The notes below the pieces were generated by a model. That model was not told the origin of the DNA, made no database searches, and saw nothing but the letters and a program-made list of their open reading frames with translations. From the NCBI GenBank assembly GCA_028752905.1, contig JAQNBH010000015.1, forward strand, positions 37,663,924 to 37,727,923: DNA of 64,000 bases, read 5' to 3'. The translations under genes were made by a program, and so were the position numbers. The stretch is from Cladorhizidae sp. MBARI D1340-BT2. Its lineage: Eukaryota; Porifera; Demospongiae; Poecilosclerida; Cladorhizidae. Position 1 is the first letter of the stretch. Each line of letters begins with the position of its first letter. Positions 1 to 11,173 of this stretch are shown one piece after another.

Positions 1-245
1 TGCTTTCTACCAACTTCACAGGACATCATGCTGCTGAGAGTGTACTTGTTTGAATCATTTCCCCCTAGCTATTAGAGTTTTTAAATGTGATTAGCATGTT
101 CTTGATTAATTGTATATCGTGAGCACCTATATAGCTGCATATAATAGTTGAGGGCATGCATTAATCAGGGGTGCTCTCTATTCTTGTACCCTGAAGATGT
201 AACACTGTCTGCCCTTGTTGACATATAGCAGTTGTATTTGTTCAC

Positions 246-249
<4 letters not shown>

Positions 250-289
<40 letters not shown>
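250..289. repeat. (TA)n microsatellite
   Basis: About 20 uninterrupted TA dinucleotides. They lie in the presumed intron just upstream of the first FN3 exon. No gene is seen in 1-344 apart from this tract. Confidence 0.95.
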
Positions 290-293
<4 letters not shown>

Positions 294-344
294 TAATTAT
301 TGTCACGGGTATGTAATGTTGAAACATTTTAATTCTTGCTGCAG

Positions 345-608
345 CTGCTGACAATCCTTCTAATCTTATGCTCCATCAAAATGGGAGGTTCACTGTAGAA
401 ATAAGCTGGACTCTTTCAGCCACTCCTCCTTCTAGTGGATATACCCTCTCATTTGGAAGTGATCCTTTTACTGGTACAACAATAACAAATCCTCACACAT
501 ACACGGCATTAAGAATGCAAGTTGGTAAGGTTATTACTGTTCGTTTGGTGGCCGCAACAGAACACTTTAGTAGTGATGTACTGGGGCCAGTGTCCATCAC
601 TATAAGAG
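345..608 (+). CDS. FN3 domain exon 1 of a receptor-like gene (partial)
   Basis: This exon encodes a fibronectin type III-like beta sandwich, an extracellular adhesion or receptor module. An acceptor (CTTGCTGCAG) ends at 344 and a donor (GTGAGG) starts at 609. Both splice sites are phase 1, the usual arrangement for shuffled FN3 exons. The translation contains the WTLS core tryptophan early and the ITVRLVAATEH strand late, in the order expected for FN3. The exon is open throughout. No start codon, signal peptide or stop belongs to it, so the gene begins left of the window. A degraded copy of its first ~100 bases lies at 45405-45525. The FN3 call is by residue pattern, without an alignment. Confidence 0.7.
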
Positions 609-673
609 GTGAGGAAATAGCAATCATGTTAGACTTTGCTATATCCATTGCTGTTGGCATTTCCCCCCACCAG

Positions 674-975
674 ATTTACTGGCTCCGATTGTCACATCAT
701 CATTAGTGAGACTGCCACTTCAGCCACTCTAGTCTTGGCCCAGCCTATGGACAGCCTACCAGCAGACCAGTACACAGTGACCCTCACTAGAAGAATAGGT
801 GGACTGCCGTCAGTATGTCCGAATTATGTAGACAGTGTGATTATCATCAGCTCCTCTGACTCAGTGCTCTTTGAGGGCCTGCAAGAGTCCAGTGCATACT
901 CTGTTAGTATCACTGCCTGAACATTTGATCTGACAAGGTCAATAAGTGCAGCAGACATCACCACACTAACAGCAG
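674..975 (+). pseudogene. FN3 domain exon 2, broken by a frameshift and a stop
   Basis: This exon lies between an acceptor ending at 673 and a donor at 976, in line with the neighbouring FN3 exons. The phase-1 join from exon 1 opens with a typical FN3 start (LAPIVTSS). That frame hits TAG near 730. From about 710 the FN3-like sequence continues in another frame (SETATSATLVLAQPM, then YTVTLTRRIGG and SAYSVSITA). That second frame meets TGA at 918-920, yet conserved-looking sequence (SISAADITTLTA) continues to the donor. Two independent lesions within one exon suggest decay, or skipping of this exon. A 1-2 base assembly error could explain the frameshift but not the stop. Confidence 0.65.
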
Positions 976-1036
976 GTGAGCACACTGGCTGACACTCATT
1001 TAAGGTTGTTACCTCATCTCCATACTATATATATAG

Positions 1037-1336
1037 TCCCAAACGCTGCTCCACAAGACTTCACAAATGACACTGTTACTTCCAGAAGCATCATCATAAC
1101 TTGGAGGAACATAAACTGCATCCAGCGTAATGGACTCATAACTAGTTTTGAGATACGATATGGGCAAGTAGCTGGTACACTAACCACGGTGACCATTGGC
1201 AGTACACTCACTACTAGTTACACTGTTGAGGGACTCTTGCCCAACACTGAATACAGGTTTCAACTAGCTGGTACCAACATCAACGGCACTGGACCATATA
1301 CTGCTTTCATTGGTCCAATAAAAACTGACGAAGATG
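1037..1336 (+). CDS. FN3 domain exon 3
   Basis: This is the best FN3 domain of the group: exactly 100 codons between a phase-1 acceptor (ATATATAG, ending 1036) and a phase-1 donor at 1337. It starts VPNAAPQDF, has the core tryptophan in IIITWRN, a tyrosine strand EIRYGQVAG, and the classic LPNTEYRFQLAGTN motif (the FN3 L-P-x-T-x-Y signature). It ends GPIKTDEDG. No lesion is seen. It would lie extracellularly in an adhesion or receptor protein. The broken exon upstream puts expression of the whole gene in doubt, although skipping that symmetric exon would restore the frame. Confidence 0.85.
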
Positions 1337-1402
1337 GTATGCCAAAACTCAATGCAGCTGTAATAGTATTAGTAACTTTTATTTAGTTTAAACATTATAC
1401 AG

Positions 1403-1696
1403 TGCCAGGTGCTGTGTCAGGTCTGACTGGGAATGTGAAGTTCTACTCTCTGGAGCTGTCCTGGAGTCTCCCTCAAATGCCTAATGGAGTCCTTACTGGC
1501 TATGACATCATGTACAGAGTGAATGACAGCTCCTCTCACACTGCCAATGTGACTGCCACCTCCAAACCCCAGTACACCATAAGAGATCTGCAACCACGGA
1601 CTACCATCTCCCACATCATAATCACTGCCAGCACTCGGATAGGAGCTGGAGACTCAACACAGTTCAGCAATGTCTTTATTACTCTCGCTGAACCAC
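1403..1696 (+). CDS. FN3 domain exon 4
   Basis: A 98-codon phase-1 exon between an acceptor ending at 1402 and a donor (GTGAGTGC) at 1697. It begins VPGAVSGLTG, has the core LSWSLPQ tryptophan and the IMYRVND strand, then the L-x-P-x-T motif (LQPRTTISH), and ends ITLAEPR. It is open throughout. The phase at its 3' end matches the Ig-like exon far downstream, but a 37-kb intron is unlikely. No further exon of this gene was recognised before 2.6 kb. Confidence 0.8.
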
Positions 1697-1840
1697 GTGA
1701 GTGCATACATGGTTGATATGCTTATAAAAAACACCATCTAACTTCTTGCTGCTAATGTAAGGACTCTCTATTTTATTTTCAAATGACTAAATATCGAAGA
1801 AGATATAATCAAACTCTCAGTTGACTTAATAGAATAAAAT

Positions 1841-1972
1841 GACTTTCTCAACAATCCCCTTACACTTTCTTGTCCACAACTTTGCTGGATACTCTAAGCT
1901 TAGTATTTTATTACTGCCTGAAGCTGGCCAAAACATTGAGGAGATAATTTAAGTTGATTGTTGAGAAAGCTG
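1841..1972. repeat. MITE-like inverted-repeat element
   Basis: Terminal inverted repeats read GACTTTCTCAACAAT on the left and its complement, ATTGTTGAGAAAGCT, on the right (1957-1971). The interior has a CCTGAAGCTGGCC stretch like the GATGAAGGCTGG centre of related copies at 12.3, 24.95 and 50.94 kb. It has no coding capacity. This is a dispersed non-autonomous DNA element by structure; the superfamily is unknown. Confidence 0.5.
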
Positions 1973-2689
1973 TGATACAAATGGTTGCAGCATTAATATG
2001 TCCTCAGAGAGAAGTTTAGATCCAGATCTAGCAAAGGTGAGAACCATCTTAGTGAGCCAACCAGTAGGCCATCCATGTTCCTTTCTGTGTAGGTGGCAAC
2101 CCAGAAAGGTCACTGATCTGTCCACTTCAAGCTCCATGGTCAACTTTATGGATGGCCTGAAGTTGTTCTGAGTGGTATAAAAGACAGGTTCATATCTAGA
2201 TAGATTATTCATGAAAGTGAATAACAAAGGGTTTTTTCACACTTCAGCTTTTTTGGTCTGCTAATTCCTAACTTAGTGAATTATTCAAGACACTGGAAGT
2301 CTTTTTGGATCTGATAGCGGCTATTTAGGCACCTATGAAGCTGATGATGTGAAGTTTAGATGAGCTATGAGCTTGTTGTTTTTGTCTGTTTGTCTGTGTG
2401 AAACAGATTAATACCAATATAGGTGTGCTACCAGACTACCAGTAAACAAGACAAAAAAATTATAATAAACAAGAATTTCCAAATGTAGACAAGGTCTTCT
2501 ATAAATGTTGTGATCTAATGATTATATACTGATTGATTTCAACCTGATGCTCATAGTTGATACTCCTTGTACTACTGTAACAAGGTATATAGAATGCATC
2601 ATGTTATTTACCATAGATAGTGTGCCTTGCAATGACTTTCTCAGTAATCAACTTCAAATATACTCCCTCTGTGTTTCGACTAGATGCTC
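1973..2689. other. No gene recognised
   Basis: AT-rich sequence with no supportable coding exon. Another partial copy of the CTTTCTCAGTAATCAACTT-type dispersed repeat begins near 2634. Confidence 0.5.
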
Positions 2690-3117
2690 TAGCAATTTTG
2701 TTGTCAACTGAGAATTCATTGAGAATTTATATTTCCTGCTCTACTTGACCACACTACACACAGGAATCAGGTCCCTCTAAAGATGATGGTGGGAGGTTGT
2801 AGCTGTGCACATCTACAATGAAGTCAATGAGTGGATAACATCAATGACCGCAGGAGAAAGTAGGCTTGAGTTTGTTAACCAATGTTACATGAAGATTATT
2901 GCTTGAGATAATAATGTGAAGTGATACCTAATGCTAAAAGCAAAAATATTATTTTACTACTCTCTAGCTCTATAATTACACTTGTACCAGGTTTCCATGC
3001 ACAAAGGCAGTGGCTGAGAGGTTGTAGTTAAAGGTTGTTGTCAAACAATGACTATACATATACAAGCACTATATATACTAATATCCCAGGATTTGTTTGT
3101 TTGTAGGGGTGTTTTTT

Positions 3118-3139
3118 GGGGGGGGGGGGGGGGGGGGGG
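3118..3139. repeat. Poly-G tract
   Basis: About 22 consecutive G, at the same relative position as a poly-G tract in the paralogous block at 42.5 kb. Length is probably unreliable in assembly. Confidence 0.9.
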
Positions 3140-3272
3140 TAAGATTGTACCTGTAATACATGGCCACTAAAGTGTTTCAGCATTTATAAAATCTGATTTC
3201 TGAAAAATTATTTCTCTGAAGAAAAAATGAAAATAATTGTGATAGTTTCATTGTGATTACAAAAAAATATAA

Positions 3273-3387
3273 TTAATCCTCTAGTCTTTTGATAGCATTG
3301 GCCAGGCATTGGTAGTCTGACATATCGTTGTACATGTGTGCAGCCACTCTGACATAGAGCTTTCCCTGGATGAACCTTGACAGGCAC
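3273..3387 (-). pseudogene. C-terminal exon of a class V aminotransferase, frameshifted copy
   Basis: Read on the minus strand after a TTGTAG acceptor. The translation ends LYVRVAAHMYNDMSDYQ, then CLANAIKRLED and TAA at 3275-3273. This matches the C-terminal signature of class V PLP aminotransferases / isopenicillin-N-epimerase-like enzymes (VRISA-x-YN-x-x-x-DY-x-x-L). Family knowledge: these are PLP-dependent lyases or epimerases. Compared with the paralogue at 42726-42839 this copy has one extra base near 3376, which breaks the frame between the VPVKV start and the LYVRV part. The exon coding the PLP lysine was not found nearby, so this is a fragment. Confidence 0.55.
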
Positions 3388-4720
3388 CTACAAGTATTAT
3401 GAATAACCAAGCACAAGTTATAGACCCCAAACTCAGTATCTACAAAAGGTCACTTGTAAGTCACCTGCCATGACAAGAACAAGAAAGCAATCAGCTTGCA
3501 CTATATAACATGGTATATTTTTTGGTAAATTTAATTTCACAACAGTTTACGAACAAGCTTTGTCCACAGAGGTGGCCAATGTGAGAGCTTCACAAGCAGG
3601 TGACCTTCTAGAACTTCGTGAACTCATTTTGGACAAGCTTTAGTTATGGTTTAACCACACAAAGATGATATGACCGACGATGTTTTTACAATGCCTATAT
3701 ACTATGCTACTATTCGTTGGTTTGTGGTGGTTGGAGGCTTGGATATTTTCTGGGAGTTGGACTACAGCCTGGGAGAAATAGTACACACTGTATATATTTA
3801 TTGCCAATATAATGTGCTTATGTGTAGTATAAAGATACACTCAGAAATAACATAAGTTTCCTGTCAAGGGTTTCCACAGAGGAGTACTTGCTTGGTAAAC
3901 TATACCTATATGTAGTGTAAAGATACATTCCAGACATGAATTTTCAAGAGTGAAGAAGTACTTGCCAGGTAAAATAAACCACCTCTAGAGTTCTATAGTA
4001 GCAGGCCTGGAGCAATAATTTTTTGTGTGATCAGGCTTTGCTGATGACGACTGCATGAATTCCAAACTTATAGTTATATGGCTATTGACCAATCTTGAAG
4101 TGCAACTATTATAGGCTAGCTAGCTACCACCATAGTTCTGGAATATTTCAAAAATTAGTTAATTTCAGTAAAAAATTCAGATGACTACAAAAATTATTAG
4201 AATATGAAAATTAATATGGCATGTCTAAACACTAAACATGTAAGTATGTGGTGGACTATTCTGATTTATTTCCTCGAATGTCTTATTTCCTCGAATGCTA
4301 TTTAGCTAAATGTCGATGTGTACTGTGATGATAACAAATATCCTGCACACAGCATAGCACTTATCTCTGTGTTCTTTCCTCTTTCATTAAGCATGAAGAG
4401 CGTGGTTGGGATGCTATAGTTACTCTCTCTTTCGTAGCCATAACAGAGTAACATAAACTGACATAGCTATAAAAACCACTGACTACATAAATGTCCATGA
4501 TAGTTATTGTATTCATGTGGGTGTATGTATATACATGTATATGCATAAGATATGTTTCTATGGAGACAATCCTTATTGTTGCACGGAGTGAAAACAAAAA
4601 ACTACCATCAAGTCATAAAGGAAGTCACATGAGGTGCACATGATCCATGACAAGCCTGATAGGCACATGTTAACTATCTTTGTGATGTGCCAGCTAGTTC
4701 ATTAAGTGTTTCACCTCATG

Positions 4721-6214
4721 TATCATTTCTTTCACTATCTTCTGCCAAGCATATTAGCCTAAGTGCATTAACCATCAATAAAGGAAGCTATTGTCTCATC
4801 AATTTTGTTCTATTCCAAATTTCTGTCAAACTAATGGTAGTAATTTTCTTCATGGTTAAGGATGACCTGCAAGACTGTGAGAAATGCTGAAACTGGAGAC
4901 TGCACATAAAGTACTCTTAAACTATAGCATACGAATTTGCATAAGAAAAATAGTAGGCCTAGTTTCAGCTTTTGTTGGTTAGATTAGCATATCAAGACTG
5001 GAGTAGTCTGTTTCTGAAAGAAGCATACTGCAAAAAGTAGTCTAAGAATGTGACATTCCCTATCAGACTAAAAAAGTGATGGCTTGAGGTAACATCTAGA
5101 ACTTACTCCTCTTAGCAGGATACTTTTGTAATACTTTTCTAATATATACTAGACAAAGAGATTCTCTGGCACTATACATATTCACTTCTACAATACGTAA
5201 CTTATATTGCTTCTGAACTTTGCAGAGCTATGTATGCCAATCAGATACAAGGAGACATCACGAGAATTCTTTGTGCCTTTTTAAAACTATAATTATCCTT
5301 ATGTTTGTTTCTTTGGCATTACATTCTTTTTGCATAGTGGAACACTTCTGTTCTTTAGGCATTAATTTCCGACTGAAGTAGGCTATCAGATGGACTTTAT
5401 TTGATTGGCTGAGTGCTGCTCCTACACCATAGTCTGATGCATATGTTTATAGAATGAATTCCTTCAAAAAAATTGGAATGTTCAGGATAGGCTTTGTAAT
5501 TATTTATTAATTGTAGGTCCTTTGACATTCTTGAGTCTATTTCGCCCTGACTTGGTAGCAGTTTTCTAGTTTGATCCTTTGGCTATATTAGCATAATTAA
5601 GTATGAAACTTCTGTATTATCCAGTCAGTGCAAACAATGATCTCACCTTTCCTTGTTTGATACACTCGATTCTTTCAACTTTCCTTTACTCTGGTCTGCT
5701 AACTGATTGTATGTCCTAGGTAGGCTTTTCAATAGACTTCCTTAACCATCTTTCAACCACTTGACTTAAGTGATCTTCGTGTTCTCCCACGAATTATTGT
5801 ATATATTTAATTGGGAATTTATAATGCTCTAATGAACCTAAGTCATTGGGAGGTTGCTTAGGCTCCGCTAAGTCCAAATGGCATTGTTCTGAACTGAAGA
5901 AGTCCTAAAGGGCTTACAAAATATATTTTCTCCCTATCCTCCTCAGCTACTGAAGCTTGCTACTATGTATTTAGATTGAGGAATTATTGCATTCACCATC
6001 CTGTATATCCCGCACTGAAGTCTACCATTTAGAAAATGAACCCAAGAGGACACACCAAAAGAAGACATGGATGAAGCGATAAACTGTCTAATTTGAGTGG
6101 TGTTCCATCATAGTACTCGACACTGCTGCAGGTGTAATTGCATGTTCCACCACATTTTTCAGAGTATAGATTGATATAATTATGTGGTATAATTTATATT
6201 ACTTTTGGTGGTGC
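4721..6214. other. No gene recognised
   Basis: AT-rich intergenic sequence. No exon, repeat array or RNA could be supported. Confidence 0.5.
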
Positions 6215-7010
6215 TGAGGCAGTTGGTGGGAGAATTAGATCTTCCCAAGCTTCAAGGTCCCCCTGGAGCTGCTGTGCATGCTGAGTCAGCTGTTCAGCTG
6301 CTGGACCTGTAAGGCAGCTGGTCCCATAGGATGATGGAAAACTAGAGGTCCAGCAAGGATCCTACTTAGACTTGCTATGTCTTATTGGTTTGCTAGGCCC
6401 GTTGGACTTGTTGGACCTACAAGGGTAACAGAACCAGTTGGGGCTATGGGGAATGCAAGATGACAGAATATCACATGACCAACAGGTCCACAGCTCACTG
6501 TATTACTTCATATTGGGCCATACTCAATTACTATGAGGATGATATTGACTCCCAACTAATACAAATCAGACTAATAACAAGATCCTCCTTCTGAGTCTTT
6601 TTCAAAAGTGGTTATCATTTTGATTGTAGCCATGGTGTACCCAAGATTTCTCTATCTATCTTTGGTGTTGATGAGACACGGTTTGGTGTCAATTCAGCAC
6701 TCCCAGCTGCAGGTCACCCTGAACCTACTGGACTGGCTGAATCCACAGGGTTGGTGGTTAACACAGTCCTGCTAGGCTTCAGGGACATCCCTGGCCTACT
6801 GGACTAGCTGAATCTACTGGGTTGGTGGGTCCATTGGGCCTGCTGGACAGATGGATCTATAGGAATAGGAAGCTGCTATAGATATTTGGCATGCAGATCA
6901 GCAGGATGCAATGGGACCAGTTACAGCCACTGGGTATATATATATATGAGACTAGCTGGAGTAGTCAGTCCTGTGGTAGAGATCCTGTACTTGCAGGAAT
7001 GCAGAGTTTA
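6215..7010 (+). pseudogene. Decayed collagen-like (Gly-X-Y) segment
   Basis: Short collagen-like runs occur in shifting frames: GPPGAA near 6268, AGPIG near 6325, VGLVGPT near 6408, TGLAESTGLVGP near 6795. Glycine codons recur every third position, but several are replaced by Glu, Asp or Val (GGN to GAN or GTN), and stops and frameshifts intervene. Family knowledge: collagen triple helices need Gly at every third residue, so this segment cannot encode a working helix. The part from 6575 on is duplicated at 45535. It is best read as a dead fragment of a collagen-domain gene. Confidence 0.5.
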
Positions 7011-7430
7011 ACAAGATTTAAGAGACCCACAGATCTACAACCCACCATGTCAATTTCATCTGGAACATACTCAAATTTCCAGGAGATAAAAATACCATAG
7101 GTATCTTCACAAGCAATGAAACTGTAATGAATGACAAGATCTGCTTTGTGGCCCTTTGATTTGAAAGAGATTTAGAAGGGAGGCTTCGATTTACTTCAAT
7201 GCAAGGTGGTTCAATTTTCACATATTCTACAGAAAAAATGGGATGGACAAGTAAAATAATGCTTCACAGTTAGATGTGTAAATAACATTATGCTTCAGAG
7301 CTAGATGTGTAAGTAACATTATGCTTCAGAGCTAGATGTTTATGTAACATTATGCTTCAGAGCTAGATATGTAAGTAACATTATGCTTCAGAGCTAGATG
7401 TGTAAGTAACATTATGCTTCAGAGCTTAGC
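6575..7430. repeat. Duplicated block (paralogous to 45535-46620)
   Basis: Collinear similarity starts at the AACAAGATCCTCCTTCTGAG segment, runs through the collagen-like remnant, and ends in the 31-bp minisatellite. In the second copy the minisatellite is massively expanded. Confidence 0.85.
7253..7430. repeat. 31-bp minisatellite, about 6 copies
   Basis: Tandem copies of a 31-bp unit with the core GCTTCAGAGCTAGATGTG followed by TAAGTAACATTAT. This is the short form of the array that reaches about 85 copies at 46407-49046. Confidence 0.95.
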
Positions 7431-8103
7431 ACAGACCTTCAACAAATCTAGCTACTTATAAAGTATGTGCTATATATATAATATAGAAGTATAATCTGTG
7501 TATCTAATATATATATAGGTATAATCTGTGTCTATATAGATATACTACTTACGCAGTATAATGAGCACTTGGACTCAATGATGTACTCTGTGTGTATACT
7601 AATACAGGGAAAGAATAACGTCTATGATTTATTAGTTCTGGAGATACCTTCTTGCTTGTAGGTTATGAGTGTGATGGAAAGTCATCGTTCTGCTGAAACA
7701 GACACTTTTACGGTTCAGTCAGATCCCCATTTCGTCCGACGCCTGGGACCTATTCCTATATAGCCACCTGCTAGAAATCTTATCCCAAGCCAAACTCAGT
7801 AACTCTCACTGAGATACTGGCTACCCACTTGAAACAATATATTAAATACAGATAGATACACACAATGTCAATCAACACTATCAACAATCTCAATCAAATT
7901 CTTAAAACAGTTCTTAAAGTTCAACATAATCAGATATCAGTTCTTTTTGGCATAGGCCGTAGCGTGCTTGTATCTTTTTTTGTCTCCTTTTATATTCTTT
8001 CTATAAGTTCAGTTTGCCCCACTGATCTCCTTGCCAACCTGTGGATTGGACCAATCATCTTCTGCTGGGTTCTGCCACTGTCAGGTGAGGGTATTTTCCT
8101 GAC
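7431..8103. other. No gene recognised
   Basis: TATA-rich dinucleotide stretches near 7480-7550, then unique sequence. An open frame at 7865-8152 has hydrophobic stretches but no recognisable domain and no splice context. Confidence 0.4.
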
Positions 8104-8297
8104 ACGAGTTACCTTCTTACTTGTAGGTTACCAGTTACCTTCTTGCTTGTAGGTTACTGAGTTACCTTCTTGCTTATAGGTTACTGAGTTACCTTCTTGC
8201 TTGTAGGTTACTGAGTTACCTTCTTGCTTGTAGGTTACTGAGGTACCTTCTTGCTTGTAGGTTACTGAGTTACCTTCTTGCTTGAGGTTACTTGAAT
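8104..8297. repeat. 27-bp minisatellite, about 7 copies
   Basis: The unit reads GAGTTACCTTCTTGCTTGTA then GGTTACT. A single diverged copy lies at 7639-7665. Every unit contains a pyrimidine tract ending in TAG|GT. Confidence 0.95.
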
Positions 8298-8928
8298 ATT
8301 TAACAAACAAATTTAAATGACAATAAGAATAAGGAAGTAAAACACGACCCGCTAATGTAGACCACAAATATTTATAGGCTACTAATATTATTTTGGCTTC
8401 TTTTTAAAATACTGTATATTTGGTGTTCACTAATTCAATAGGTAAAGGGTCCTCTAATGGGTCCTCTAATGTCTACATCGGTAAATTCTCGTTTCATTTA
8501 TATTTATTAGTTTCGATGTCCATAATATAAAATGCGGCGTGTGCCAAGTACACATTGGTAATAAATATAGCATAAGTCTACGACATCATTCCTGGAAGTG
8601 ACCAGACCATCCATAGCCCACTTCCACCTGCATATATACAATAAGAGAAGGTCATCTGTACTTGCCATATTTAATAGGCACCTGGTGGGTATAAGTACCA
8701 CCCCCTCTAATTAGCCATGAGCCAGACAAAATCTGAGTATGAATTGAGGGGAGTAATTCTCATTTTCATTTTCAGTTACACCAAATGTGTCTGTAGGGTC
8801 CTAAACTGTGAGTTGAATAGCCAGGCTGCTGAAATCAATCCATTAGGGAATTAATAACATTATCAATATAATGTTGGGGAGTAGAGGATGAGAGTTTCAT
8901 GAAACTCACCAAATGGTAGACTAACCTC

Positions 8929-9127
8929 CTAACGTTTGGACACCCTACGTTTTCGTGGAGTATATGAATCTTCAATGTCATATATAGGATTCAGCTGCTC
9001 TGGTCTCTTTCCCCAGACTAAATCATAATTCTTATCACTTCTAAGGGCACAGAGAGTATCAATAACCATGTTACCCACACCTGCTATCTTTCTGCTGCAG
9101 AGATACCTTTCCTTTGTGATGTTGCAC
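8929..9127 (-). pseudogene. hAT-type transposase C-terminal fragment
   Basis: A 60-odd-codon minus-strand frame ends with TAG at 8931-8929. It reads SRKIAGVGNMVIDTLCALRS, then KNYDLVWGKRPEQ, then DIEDSYTPRKRRVSKR. The TL-x-x-LRSD...W-x-K...P-R-x-R-K-x-x-x-R pattern is like the segment preceding the dimerisation region in ZMYM1-like hAT transposases; the 26-kb hAT has a comparable PKLPRYKRLPARF motif. It lacks everything upstream (TGA just before it) and the hATC motif downstream. Transposase debris; the assignment is by motif only. Confidence 0.45.
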
Positions 9128-10964
9128 TGAGGTGGTCAGATTTCCATGAAAAGTTACACGAACTTGATGTCACTTTTCATGGTCTGCTGCCTTCTCTCTT
9201 AGCAATGACTCATGGAGTGCCTTCCTTCCTTTACTGAATGAAGCACAGAGATACAGAGCGCTTTCAAGCTGGTCGCCTTCAGCAAGGCTAACAAGAGTCA
9301 TTCCCTCAATCTCCATTGTCTTTCCAATGTCTTATTCTTCTCCGAGTCCAGTTGAGTGGTTTCTTTGGATACCTTGCCAAAGATTATAGATGATCTTTAT
9401 ACAAAAACTACACTCATCCTTTTGTTGGCCTGACTCTGCAAATCTCTAGACTGCCCCACCCAATTAATTTTCCTGTGGACGGACGATCATTACCATGTTT
9501 TATTACTGAGTTTCGAGGTGCGAGGGTCTACTGTAAGTCCATCCATCTGAAAAAGGAAGGAAAAAAATAAATAAGTGGATTCCCCTGCAGTACCACAGCT
9601 CTACCGACCTGCACAGCCTGGCAGCATGTGAAGCATCTCATAGAGTGGCCACTTAAAGCAGGTAGCCTGAAACGAACAGTTTATACCGAAGGCCTGAGAA
9701 GGGAAGACAATAAATTATGCTTCGGCTGAAATGGCTCAAGTGAATTGATAGCTCTGTCAATCTGGGGGTCGGCCTCATGCCTCATAAAATTAAACTCGTA
9801 GAAAGATGTGGTACTGCATGGCCGCACCGGCCGCAGCCCTCATGCTTTTTGCTGTTGTTATTTTTGTGTTGCAGCGACAGCACTTAACGTTGGGACTTAT
9901 TTACACAGCCTGACAATGAGGAATATGGAGGGATGATTTTATGCTAAGCATGTTCCAGGACACTCTGATGTCCCACTACCATTGTGAATTGGCTGACCTG
10001 CAATAAGCAGCGGGGAAGCTGTAGGGAATGCAAGTGGAGCTGTCCTAGTGACCCAACCCTCGATCGTAAAATGCACAAACACCAAGATGAAGGAGAAGAG
10101 AGTAACCAAATACAAACTGCAACCATAATGACAATGTTAGATATGACAGGACTCTCCTTGTAGAGTGTCTAGATATTGTGTGTCATGTGACTTGATTACC
10201 TCAAAGTGGGAGCAGACAGAGCAAACACGAGCCGAACAACTCCAGCCAAGAGGATTCAATTTCCAAACATTTTATTAAACAAAGGCCCAGCTAAATAAGA
10301 AAAGTGCACATTTACAAACTCCTCTCATTCAATGAAGTAATCATCTTGCCAGCCGTGCATGAGGTAGCCATTATAATAATATCCCCCATATATCAGGGAG
10401 TGCAGTAACACTCCCTATACTGGTTTGACCTCTATTTCAAAATGGCGGAGAGAATTATATCCCAATCTAAGCTCATATCTCAGTTAAAAGAACACACCAG
10501 TAGTTTCTTAGCTTGTCTAATTAGCCAAAAAGGCTCCCAGCACGCCTCGGGGCATTCACTAAGGTTGTAAACTTACGAAAGAACCTTGAAATTCATCTTC
10601 AACTCTCTTTTCCAATCGCTTAACTTGCGTACAATCATATGAGGTCAGGAGAACGAAAGTAAGAACTTTAGTACCTGAACACTCCAAATGTTCACCACGC
10701 ATCCATTACTGGTAAGGATCATCCAGACACATTTTGTATCAAGCTAATGCACATGCTCACTATAAGCAGAACAGATGATTTGTGTCAGCTCTGATGTATG
10801 GCCGATAAGTAATTTCGTCGCTAATGCAATAAAAGTTAATGCATTTGCTGAATGAATGGTAATATGATACAGCTCTTCGTTGGACTTCCATGTGCTCCAC
10901 CGCTGAACTAAAATACACAGAGACAACTACAAGAACTAATAAACAAATTTAATAACACAAAGAA
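9128..10964. other. No gene recognised; weak coding-like stretches
   Basis: A + strand stretch near 9412-9530 reads like an exon (SLYKNYTHPFVGLTLQ, then FPVDGRSLPCFITEF). It has an upstream stop and matches no family I know. The rest is unique AT-rich DNA. Confidence 0.3.
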
Positions 10965-11173
10965 CTGGGGAGGTGAATGCCTGTGCTCATCTCCTTCAAC
11001 TGGGGAGGTGAATGCCTGTGCTCACCTCCTTCAGCTGGGGAGGTGAATGCCTGTGCTCACCTCCTTCAGCTGGGGAGGTGAATGCTTGTCCTCACCTCCT
11101 TCAGCTGGGGAGGTGAATGCCTGTGCTCACCTCCTTCAGCTGGGAGGTGAATGCCCGTGCTCACCTCCTTCAG
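10965..11173. repeat. 35-bp hairpin minisatellite, 6 copies
   Basis: Six units (five of 35 bp and a last one of 34 bp). Each contains GGAGGTGA and its exact reverse complement TCACCTCC separated by 10 bases, flanked by CTG and CAG. So nearly every unit can fold into an 8-bp stem; the first unit has one mismatch (TCATCTCC). Confidence 0.95.

Larger units (their letters stand above)
2690..4720. repeat. Segmental duplication block A (paralogous to 42010-44220)
   Basis: Long collinear similarity in the same orientation to 42010-44220, interrupted by small indels. Shared landmarks are a lead segment containing GAGAATTTATATTTCCTGC-type sequence, a poly-G tract (3118-3139 here, 42526-42543 there), the aminotransferase exon, and a CATGAGGTGCACATGATCCA-type segment near 4630. 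Divergence is much higher than for the 24.5/50.5 kb pair, so this duplication is older. Confidence 0.8.

Noticed and set aside
345..975. FN3 exon 2 lesions as simple assembly error
   Set aside because: A base indel could explain the frameshift but not the separate TGA at 918-920; kept as probable pseudo-exon.
7865..8152. 95-codon frame with a hydrophobic stretch, possible membrane protein
   Set aside because: It runs into the 27-bp minisatellite, has no splice sites in keeping with neighbours and no family resemblance.
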